NCBI RefSeq assembly: GCF_020733635.1
Contig: NZ_JAJFZL010000001.1
Span: 6,076,001-6,140,000, forward strand
Direction: 5' to 3'
DNA from: Nocardia spumae
GTDB lineage: Bacteria > Actinomycetota > Actinomycetes > Mycobacteriales > Mycobacteriaceae
Length of the DNA stretch: 64,000 nucleotides
Below, in pieces: positions 26,156 to 34,400 of this stretch (its first letter is position 1; every line of letters starts with the position of its first letter). The position numbers and the translations under genes were made by a program. Under the pieces are notes generated by a model, which was not told the DNA's origin, did no database searches, and saw nothing but the letters and a program-made list of their open reading frames with translations.

Positions 26156-27754
26156 ATGGTGATGAGTCCCGGCACCATCATCGGTGGGTATCGGGTCGTC
26201 CGGGTGCTGGGCGCCGGCGGAATGGGCACGGTCTATCTCGCCAAACACCCCAGCCTCCCGCGGATGGACGCCATCAAGGTGCTCAGCGGTGAGCTGTCGT
26301 CCAATGCCGAGTTCCGCGGCCGCTTCGAGCGGGAGGCCAATCTCGCGGCCGGCCTGGATCATCCGAATATCGTCTCGGTCTACAACCGCGGCGAAGAACA
26401 CGGCCAGTTGTGGATCGCCATGCAGTACGTCGACGGCACCGATGCCTCGGCGGAACTGGCCCGCGATCCCCACTCGATGACACCGCTGCGCGCACTGCGC
26501 ATCGTCACCGAGGTCGGTAAAGGTCTGGACTACGCGCATCGGCGCGGACTGCTGCACCGTGATGTGAAGCCCGCGAACTTCCTGCTGTCGGCCCAGGAGG
26601 GCGACGACGAGGAACGCGTACTGCTCACCGACTTCGGCGTGGCCAAATCCACCGACGACGCCAGTGAACTCACTCAGACCGGTAGCTTCGTGGCGACCAT
26701 CGCCTACGCGCCACCGGAACAACTGCAGGGTATGGCGGTCGACAGTCGTGCCGATATCTACAGTCTGGGCTGCGCGCTCTACAAGCTGATCACCGGTCAG
26801 AACCCTTACCCCGCAACCCAACCGGCGATGGTCATGATGGGGCACCTGTACGAGCCCCCACCCCGGGCGACGGCGGTCAATCCCGGCCTGCCGCAGGCGA
26901 TCGATCACGTCTTCGCTCGCGCACTCGCCAAGAATCCGGCCGATCGCTTCACCAGCTGCCGCGAGCTCACCGACGCCGCCGCCAACGCGCTCACCCCCGG
27001 CCACAGCCCGGTTCGCACCGCTACCTCACCGACCTACCCCATCCAGGTCTTCGACCCGCGCCCCCCGACCGACCCGCGCAACCAGATCCCGCACCAGGCC
27101 CACACCGGCCGGCACAGCGACAACGACATCTCCCGGCTGCTCGAGCCGAAGCCCAGCAACCGCAGGCCGATTCTGCTCGGCGGCATCGGGGCAGTCGTCG
27201 CGGTGGCACTGGCCGTCGGCATCGGAGTCTGGGCAAGCCAGGGACACTCGGGCGGAACCCACCCGACGACCACGGCCTCCAAGGCGGCGAGCACCACTGC
27301 CACCGCGCCGGCGTCCTATACCTCGGTACAGCAAGCGCGGGAAGCGAATCCGGCCTTCGCGGGTAAGACGATCACCATGCTGGACGTCACCGCGGAGAAG
27401 ACGTTCGGCGTGTATCTGGGCGGCACCGATCAGACGAAGTTCCTGGAGAACTTGGGATTCGTCTACAACCTGCAGTATCCGCGCAACGGCGACGAGCCCT
27501 CACCCCGGCCGATCACCGATGCCTATCAGGATCTGCACACTCCCGCCGACAGCTACATTCTCGCGGTCCGCAGTGACCCGAACGCCGGCGGCGGCGGACT
27601 CCTGGGACTGCCTTACAGCATCAACAGCGCGCGAGCGACGGTGATCCCCCTCGACGACCCGGTTGCCGTCTCGGCAATGCGGAACTGGTCGCCCAGCTCG
27701 GAGCACACCTTGCTCGAGAAGCTGGCACCGGTCCTCCACAACCAGGTGAGGTAG
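26156..27754 (+). CDS. Transmembrane Ser/Thr protein kinase
   Basis: 532 residues. The start is taken at the ATG 10 bases after AGGAG; a TTG nine bases upstream is too close to that site. The kinase domain at about 12-275 has the glycine loop GAGGMG, catalytic Lys41 (AIKVL), HRDVKPAN (134-141), DFG (159-161) and an activation segment ELTQTGSFVATIAYAPPE with candidate autophosphorylated Thr. A Pro-rich juxtamembrane region leads to one membrane helix at about 338-360 and an external domain of about 150 residues (from SYTSVQQAREANPAF) with no PASTA repeats. It is a Hanks-type receptor kinase of the Pkn kind. Identical lipoprotein pairs lie on both sides. Likely FHA targets are encoded within 10 kb. 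Confidence 0.93.
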   Translation: MVMSPGTIIGGYRVVRVLGAGGMGTVYLAKHPSLPRMDAIKVLSGELSSNAEFRGRFEREANLAAGLDHPNIVSVYNRGEEHGQLWIAMQYVDGTDASAELARDPHSMTPLRALRIVTEVGKGLDYAHRRGLLHRDVKPANFLLSAQEGDDEERVLLTDFGVAKSTDDASELTQTGSFVATIAYAPPEQLQGMAVDSRADIYSLGCALYKLITGQNPYPATQPAMVMMGHLYEPPPRATAVNPGLPQAIDHVFARALAKNPADRFTSCRELTDAAANALTPGHSPVRTATSPTYPIQVFDPRPPTDPRNQIPHQAHTGRHSDNDISRLLEPKPSNRRPILLGGIGAVVAVALAVGIGVWASQGHSGGTHPTTTASKAASTTATAPASYTSVQQAREANPAFAGKTITMLDVTAEKTFGVYLGGTDQTKFLENLGFVYNLQYPRNGDEPSPRPITDAYQDLHTPADSYILAVRSDPNAGGGGLLGLPYSINSARATVIPLDDPVAVSAMRNWSPSSEHTLLEKLAPVLHNQVR

Positions 27755-27834
27755 GACTTTTCACGATCCAGCGATAGCGCTCGTCTCGCGGCCGATCGAC
27801 GCCGGTGGTCCGCTAGATTCGCAGAGGGGGAGCA

Positions 27835-29055
27835 TTGAAACCATTGGCTGCTGCGGCCAGAATCATCGCCGCGATCGGTCTGACCGCGGCTGTGGCCACG
27901 TCGGTCGCCTGCGGAAGTGATTCCGACGCTGCCGAAGTCACCGATCCCGCCGTCGATCTCACACAACTCGATATCGGCGCGTACAAGGACAAACCGGTGG
28001 ACCTGGGTCTGCCGAAGAATATGTACGTCGCACGGTTCATGGAGGCGAACCGGCTGGCGAGCGTATTGCCGCTGCCCTACGAGGTCGATCCGAAACTCAC
28101 GGTGGGAAGCAGCTCCGGCACCCACGCATTCCTCGATGTGGGACCACAGTTCCACCTCAGCTCGATGTTTCGATGGCTCCACGAGGAGAACTTCAACGAC
28201 GCGGTCAAGAACTACGTGGGTGGCTTCACCACCATGGGCAGTTCGAACGAGTCCTATTCGCTCTCATACGAACTGGCGAGTTCGGTACTCCTGTTCGGCG
28301 ATGCCGACTCGGCTCGCAATGCGGCCGGCGAACTGTCGAAGACACAGTTCTACGACGACGGCCAGATCGATCCGACCACCTTGGCGAAATATCCGGATAC
28401 CGTCGCCCGATGGCAGCCGGCGCAACAACGACTGGCGACCTGGACGGCCACCGACAGGTATGTGATCGTCACGATCGTCGACAATTACGAGAACTCCCAG
28501 CTCGGCATCTCGGATCTGCCGTCCTTGACCGACCTGGCCGAGAAGTCCATCGGCGCCACCATCGACCGGATGCGAAAGTTCAGCCCCACCCCCGTCGATC
28601 AGCTCATGAAGGTCCCGGTGGATCCGGACAATGTTCGCGGACTGGCCCTTCCGCGGCCCGAGGGAGATTCCTTCGAGAACGTCCCCGGCACCTTCGACCT
28701 GCACGGTGCCATGCAGTTGGCCGATCAGCCCAAAGAGATCGAAGCCCTGTACCGCGAGAACGGTGTGGACCGTGTCGCTTTCGGGGCCGGCGAACTGGCC
28801 CGAGCGAAGGACAGAGCGGCCGCCCAGAGAATTCTGGAGAATCGCACCCACCCGACGAAATTCATGCACCCGGTGGACTCGCCCAAGAATCTGCCGAATG
28901 CCGTGTGCCTGAAGTACAAGGGCCCGGAAACCAACGTTCGATTCTACTGTCATGTCCGCCACGACCGATACACGGCGATCGTGTGGTCACAACAGTTGCG
29001 CGATGCGCAGCAGCGCATATCCGCCCAGTATTCGATCTTGGCGAACAGCAAGTAG
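27835..29055 (+). CDS. DUF7373-type lipoprotein, group B
   Basis: A 406-residue lipoprotein starting at TTG with GGGGGAG just upstream. The signal peptide ends at TSVAC. The mature protein opens PAVDLTQLDIGAYKDKPVDLG and ends LRDAQQRISAQYSILANSK. It is the close paralogue of 23627-24835: both share (E)A.RL(A)S..PLP, the ISDLPSL-type segment, VDQLM, and a near-identical closing segment. It follows the kinase gene by 80 bases and precedes a group A gene by 8 bases, repeating the B-A order found upstream of the kinase. Function unknown. Confidence 0.8.
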   Translation: MKPLAAAARIIAAIGLTAAVATSVACGSDSDAAEVTDPAVDLTQLDIGAYKDKPVDLGLPKNMYVARFMEANRLASVLPLPYEVDPKLTVGSSSGTHAFLDVGPQFHLSSMFRWLHEENFNDAVKNYVGGFTTMGSSNESYSLSYELASSVLLFGDADSARNAAGELSKTQFYDDGQIDPTTLAKYPDTVARWQPAQQRLATWTATDRYVIVTIVDNYENSQLGISDLPSLTDLAEKSIGATIDRMRKFSPTPVDQLMKVPVDPDNVRGLALPRPEGDSFENVPGTFDLHGAMQLADQPKEIEALYRENGVDRVAFGAGELARAKDRAAAQRILENRTHPTKFMHPVDSPKNLPNAVCLKYKGPETNVRFYCHVRHDRYTAIVWSQQLRDAQQRISAQYSILANSK

Positions 29056-29063
29056 GCGGACCG

Positions 29064-30257
29064 ATGAGAATTCTCCGAGTAATCGCCTGCGTATCCGTCA
29101 CCGCCGCGGTAGCACTGTCGGCCTCTTCCTGCGGTTCGAGCGTCAGCGGCACCCCCACGGCCGCCGAGATCGATGTCCGGACGCTGGATATCGGAAACTA
29201 TTCACCGGACCCCGGCGATATTCTGTACAAATACATCCCGTCGCTCTACTTCGGGCGGGAATTGGCGATCATGCGCCTGGCCGACAAGATTGCCAACGGC
29301 GATGAAATAGATCCCAGCCTCACCTACAACGTGGGCGCTTCGATCAACGAGCCGAAGGACAAGCTCAGCGCCGAAATCGCCGGACCGTTCATTTCTGCGC
29401 TCGAACAGAACGGCATGCTCTACGGAATCCAGATGAACAAGCGCCAGGTCGAAGACGATCGGCCGGCGGACGGAGACAAAGCCGTCAATATCACCGTCTA
29501 CCAGTTCCCCGACGAGAAGGCGGCGACCGCCGCCACCCGGTCGTTCGAGGATGCCGACTTCGCGATAGCCAAGGATCAGAATCAGCCGGTTCAGCTGGAC
29601 AGATACCCGAACGCCCTGTCACATTGGCGCCCGGGAATCAGGACAATCGGCTCGAGGTTGGCCGTGGGCAACTACATGCTGGAACTCTTCGTCCGCGTAC
29701 CGCAGCCGGAATTGGCCGATCTGACATCGTTTCTCCAGCACGTCTACGACGTCCAGGTACCGATGTTGCGAAGTCTGCCGCCGTTGTCGAAGAAGGAGAT
29801 CCTGCATCTGCCCTACGACCCGGACGGCATGCTGCGCCGGGCTTTTGCGCCCAAGGGAGTCTTCGGGCCGAACCTGTCGGTCGCGGGATTCTTCACGGCT
29901 CATTCGGCGCACAACTTCACCAATCCTGAGGGCAGATCCCTGATGGATATCGGAAGGATCGACGCGGCGGCGGTCGTTTCCAACACGACGATGCTGTGGC
30001 GCTCTCGTGACGCCGCCGGCGCACAGGTCATGTTCGAGGAAATGCGGCGGCGCGCGAAAGCTCCGGTCGACCCGCCCCGGGATGTCCCTGATGCCTTCTG
30101 CGACCAGAATCCGAAGGAGTTCTCCTTCGTGACCGATGATCGATTCCGATGCTTCGTGCGATACGGCCGGTACGTCGCACGATTATCCAGCTCCCAGATC
30201 AAGGATGCGCAGCAACGGGGAGCCGCGCAGTACGCCGTCCTCGCGAACAGCTGGTAG
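29064..30257 (+). CDS. DUF7373-type lipoprotein, group A
   Basis: 397 residues from the ATG for MRILRVIACVSV; the open frame extends much further upstream inside the neighbouring gene, but that part is not coding. The signal peptide ends at SASSC. The mature protein begins GTPTAAEIDVRTLDIGNY, closely matching 20760-21959 (GTPTAAEIDVRALDVGPY), and ends QRGAAQYAVLANSW. It is the fifth and last lipoprotein of the array and forms a B-A pair with 27835-29055, 8 bases apart. It converges on the esxT-like gene, with a strong hairpin in between. Function unknown. Confidence 0.8.
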   Translation: MRILRVIACVSVTAAVALSASSCGSSVSGTPTAAEIDVRTLDIGNYSPDPGDILYKYIPSLYFGRELAIMRLADKIANGDEIDPSLTYNVGASINEPKDKLSAEIAGPFISALEQNGMLYGIQMNKRQVEDDRPADGDKAVNITVYQFPDEKAATAATRSFEDADFAIAKDQNQPVQLDRYPNALSHWRPGIRTIGSRLAVGNYMLELFVRVPQPELADLTSFLQHVYDVQVPMLRSLPPLSKKEILHLPYDPDGMLRRAFAPKGVFGPNLSVAGFFTAHSAHNFTNPEGRSLMDIGRIDAAAVVSNTTMLWRSRDAAGAQVMFEEMRRRAKAPVDPPRDVPDAFCDQNPKEFSFVTDDRFRCFVRYGRYVARLSSSQIKDAQQRGAAQYAVLANSW

Positions 30258-30294
30258 ATCAGCGTATGGCAGCACCGTTTCCGACGAAATGCCA

Positions 30295-30327
30295 ACGGCC
30301 GCACACTCGATCGTGGTGTGCGGCCGT
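30295..30327. terminator. 12-bp hairpin between convergent lipoprotein and esx genes
   Basis: ACGGCCGCACAC pairs perfectly with GTGTGCGGCCGT across a nine-base loop. It lies between the stop of the last lipoprotein and the stop of the esxT-like gene and can serve both directions. No T-run. Confidence 0.75.
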
Positions 30328-30364
30328 CGGCGTATCGGCCGAAGCCGACTGTGTCACGCCTCGT

Positions 30365-30670
30365 TCAGCCCGAGATCAGCTTGGCGGCAAGGACATCGGC
30401 GCCCTGCATCTGCTCACCGGCGCTGACGGTGTGGGTACCGAGCTGAGCCAGTGAGGCGCTGAGCTCGTCGGACTGCTGACGCCAGTTCTGCTGCACGCTC
30501 TGGAACGCATGGGCGGCATCACTGCCGGTCCAGTGCGAGGTGATGAAGTCCTGGAACTTCTTCTCCATCTCCTCGAGCGCGGCGGTGATGTTCATCGCCT
30601 CCGACTTGATACCGGTACCGGCATCGTCGATGGTTCCGAAGTCGTAGGAAATCTGACCGAAGTCACCCAT
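30365..30670 (-). CDS. esxT: WXG100 protein, EsxT-like
   Basis: A 101-residue WXG100 protein with two long helices around W47-T-G49 (HWTGSDAAHAF). The start has AAGGAGAG upstream. The opening ISYDFGTIDDAG...I..EA.NI.AALEEM resembles mycobacterial EsxT (Rv3444c), and its position second after a sister WXG100 gene in an ESX-4-type locus agrees. It would pair with the product of the upstream gene and leave the cell through the EccBCDE channel. There is no clear Y-x-x-x-D/E at its end; the partner carries one. In Mycobacterium rplM follows directly; here the operon ends at a hairpin. Confidence 0.85.
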   Translation of the reverse strand: MGDFGQISYDFGTIDDAGTGIKSEAMNITAALEEMEKKFQDFITSHWTGSDAAHAFQSVQQNWRQQSDELSASLAQLGTHTVSAGEQMQGADVLAAKLISG

Positions 30671-30725
30671 TGTTCTCTCCTTGGGGTCTCTTACGAATGA
30701 ATTGACGGACTGAGCGAAGGGATGA

Positions 30726-31040
30726 TCAGGCCCAGTTCAGGCTGTCGGAGGACTTCGACAGCGTGCCCAAGTTGCTCTCTTCCATCTCCGCGTACTTCTC
30801 GCCGGCGGACTTGAGGTTCTGCGAGTTCTGCATCAGCGCCTCGTTCATCTTGTTGGCCGAGGTCAAGAACTGCTCGAAGGTGGCCTGGAAGGCCTTACCG
30901 GCGCCACCCTGGAACGCAGGACCCTGCAGTGTGGTCGCGTGATTGTGCGAGTTGGTGATCATCTTGCCGATGGCGTCGTGCTTTTCCTGCATCTCGCGGA
31001 CAAAGCTGGCCAGTTGCTCATGATCGGCGTGAAAGGGCAT
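30726..31040 (-). CDS. esxU: WXG100-family protein, EsxU-position, without Trp
   Basis: A 104-residue protein of the WXG100 fold: two long helices around GPAFQGGAGKAF. The usual W-x-G is replaced by F43-Q-G45. Near the C-terminus YAEME (83-87) fits the Y-x-x-x-D/E export motif. AAGGAG lies 5 bases before the ATG. It is the first gene of a two-gene esx operon, 55 bases upstream of the W-x-G partner, matching the place of esxU (Rv3445c) in ESX-4. Sequence similarity to EsxU itself is weak, so the symbol rests on position. Export as a heterodimer with the downstream protein is expected for the family. Confidence 0.8.
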   Translation of the reverse strand: MPFHADHEQLASFVREMQEKHDAIGKMITNSHNHATTLQGPAFQGGAGKAFQATFEQFLTSANKMNEALMQNSQNLKSAGEKYAEMEESNLGTLSKSSDSLNWA

Positions 31041-31476
31041 CTGGGCTCCTTCTATCGGTCACCGCAGGATGCGGCGAGGAAAGGTCTTGTTCCTACTACT
31101 GGGTTTGGACGCGCCTGGCGCGTCCTCGGTTCCATCGTCATATCCCGCGCATCGGCGCAGTTCGACAGTCGAATCGCATGGCTGTACTGCCTGCGGTATG
31201 GATGTCTCGCACCTCCCCCTCTCGTGTTGAACAGTCCGGGCGCCGGTAGTCGGTGCTGCTCAGCGATGAGCATCGCGCCCCCGAGCATTCGCGCACTGAC
31301 CGGCCGGTGGTACCTGGGGCGACGATCCGGCTGGATGTCACGCATCAGACTTGCACGCTGTCCGGATTCTGAGCGTGCCATCTTCCGGGCGGAATTGCCA
31401 GCGCCTTCCGGACTTCCGCTGTAGCCGGGGGTGATGACCTCGGCCACAGCGGATTCGACACAGGCGCCGGAACCGG
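31041..31476. other. Non-coding stretch between eccC and the esx genes
   Basis: 436 bases separate the eccC stop from the esxU-like start. An open frame crosses it on the minus strand but lacks a ribosome site and family features. The stretch must hold the esx promoter and the end of the eccC transcript. One marked element is the palindrome at 31109-31125. I see no RNA gene. Confidence 0.6.
31109..31125. promoter_or_regulatory. 17-bp palindrome upstream of the esx operon
   Basis: GACGCGCC and GGCGCGTC surround a single central base. It lies 69 bases before the esxU-like start codon. It could be a regulator site for the esx operon or, less likely, a compact terminator stem for eccC. Confidence 0.4.
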
Positions 31477-34400
31477 TCATGACGGGGCCGGGGTCCAAGC
31501 GGTCTGGATCAGAGTGTTTCCCGAGCGGGCGACCAACGTGCCACGGCCGGGCGGCATCTCGCTGAGCCGGACATTGCCGAGCAACGCACCCTCGTCGCGG
31601 TTACCACTCATCATCAGGCCGATGGTGCCGATATCCTTCATCCGCCCGATCAGCGGCTCGTACAGCGCCCGCGAGGCGCCACCCGAGCGGCGAGCGATGA
31701 TCAGATGGAAGCCGATGTCCTTGGCCTGCGCCAGATATTCGGTCAGGATCGACAGCGGGTTACCCGACGGGGTCGACACCAGGTCGTAGTCGTCGACGAT
31801 CACGTAGACTTCCGGGCCCGACCACCAGGAGCGGTCCCGCAGCTGCTGCTGGGTGATATCGGGGCCGGGCATCCGCGCTCGCAGGACGCCGACCAGATCG
31901 CGCATCATCGTATCGAGCATCTCTGCCGACGGCGCGTAACCGGCCACATGCCGGCCCTCCACCACGCCCAGCAGTGTCCGCCGGTAGTCGCCGATGATCA
32001 GCTTCGCGTTCTCCGGGGTATTGGAGGCGACGATGTTGTGAATGATGTTGCGCAGCACATTGGTTTTACCGCATTCGGTATCACCGAAGATCAACACGTG
32101 CGGCTGTTCGGCCATGTTCAGGAAGACCGGAGCGAGCTCGGCCTCGTTGAGGCCGATCGGAATCTGCACATTGCGCGTGTACGGGTCCACCGGGCCCGGC
32201 CAGCCACCGAGAAAGTTGTGCAGCAGCTCCTCGCGGTTGAGCACCTCGGGCAGCATGCGCACGCGCGGCGCCGGGCGGCCCGGTGTCGAGGCGGCCACGC
32301 GCTGTACGGCGTCGACCACGCCGCCACCCAGCGTCTCCGGATTCGAATCCCCGTCCACGCGCGGCAATGCCGTCAGCATGTGCTTGGCATCCGGTGTCAT
32401 ACCGCGCCCCGGACGGCCCTGCGGCACCATCGCGGCGACCTTGCGGCCCAGGTCGGAATCCATCGGGTCACCGAGGCGCAGCTCGATCCGGGTACCGATC
32501 TGATCCTTGAGGGCGGGGCGGGCCTCCGCCCAGCGGTTCAGCGCGATGACGATGTGCACACCGTACGAAAGACCCTGTGTCGCAAGGTTCATGATCGGCT
32601 GCTCCAGGGTGTCGAAATCCTGGCGGATGGAGCCGAAGCCGTCCACCACCACGAAGACGTCACCGAAGGCGTCCTCGTGCGCGCCGGCCGCCGCGGGACT
32701 GCTCGACGGATCGGTGCCGCGCAGCCGCCGGAAGTCGGCCATCGACTCGATTCCCAGCTGGCGGAAACGCATTTCGCGCTGCCGGACGATGGTGGTGATC
32801 TCGGAGATGGTGCGACGGACCTTGTCGACATCCAACCGGCCCGCGACCGAGCCGACGTGCGGCAGACCCTCGAGACCGGTCAGCGTGCCGCCACCGAAGT
32901 CGAGGCAGTAGAACTGGACCTGCTCCGCGGTGTGGGTCAGTGCCATCCCCATGATCAGCGAGCGCAGTGCGGTGGACTTACCGGACTGCGGACCGCCGAC
33001 GATGGCGACATTGCCGCGGGCGCCGGACAAGTCGACGATCAACGGATCGCGGCGCTGGTCGTAGGGCCGGTCGACGATGCCGATCGCGGTGCGCAGGCTC
33101 GCCACCGCGCCGTACTCACCGGTGAGGATCGACCGCGGGATGAGCTGGTCGAGCGTGGGCGCGTCATCCAGCGGCGGCAGCCAGATCTCGTGCGCGGTGC
33201 GGCCGTGACCCTGGATACGGGAGACCAGCATGCCGACGTTGGAGATCTTCTCCGCGCCTTCCTCCTGCTGCACGTCCTCGGCCGCACTCGGCTCCGGCGC
33301 CAGCGGAACATGGTCGCTGCGGCGGAACGCGACATGACCGGCCATGAACGGCCGGGCGTTGATATCGATCTCACCGCCGACGATGCCGGCCTGGGTGACC
33401 TCACGCTGCGCGCCGCCACCGACATAGGGGCCCGAGACGTAGGACGCCTGGAAACGCTGGATCTCGCCGGAGTCCGACTTCAGATAACCGCCACCGGGGC
33501 TGTTCGGCAGATTGTAGGCATCGGGCACACCGAGGACCTGCCGGGACTCGTTGGCGGAGAAGGTCTTCAGGCCGATGCGGTAGGACAGATGGGATTCCAG
33601 GCCCTTGAGCTTGCCCTCCTCCAGGCGCTGCGAGGCGAGCAGCAGGTGGACATGCAGCGAGCGGCCCAGTCGGCCGATCATGACGAACAGTTCCGCGAAA
33701 TCGGGGTGCTGACTGAGCAATTCGGAGAATTCGTCCAGCACCACGAACAGCGCGGGCAGGGGGTCGAGATCGGCACCGGCGGCCCGCGCCTTCTCGTATT
33801 CGGAGACGTTGGCGAAGTTACCGGCTTGCCGCAGCACTTCCTGGCGCCGATTCATCTCACCGGCCAGGGCGTCCTTCATGCGGTCGACGAGGTCGGCTTC
33901 CTCCTCCAGGTTGGTGATGACCGCCGCGACATGCGGCACCCCGTCCAGACCCAGGAAGGTCGCACCACCCTTGAAGTCGACCAGCACCAGATTCAGCTGA
34001 TCGGGCGAATGCGTGGCCAGCAGCGAAAGCACCAGGGTGCGAAGGAATTCCGACTTACCGGAGCCGGTGGCGCCGATGCACAGGCCGTGCGGACCCATAC
34101 CGCTCTCGGCGGCCTCCTTGATATCGAGGTAGACGGGCAGGCCGTCGGCGCCGAGGCCGAACGGAACCCGCAGCCGGTCGCGGCCGTAACGCGGCTTCCA
34201 GCCGTTCTCCGGATTGAAGGTACCGATATCGCCCAGGCCCATGAGCTGGGCCCACGAGCTGATGACCTCGGCACTCTCCTCGACGACCGCTTCGCCGCCG
34301 CGCTGCACCGCCGCCACCCGGAACGGGGCGATCCGGCGGGCGACCTGCTCGGCTTGGCGCGCGCTGATCCGATCGATCAGGGCGAAGCGCTCCATATTGC

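Noticed and set aside
31052..31498. A 148-codon minus-strand frame between eccC and esxU-like genes
   Set aside because: Arg-rich composition without family features or ribosome site; it would also overlap the end of eccC.
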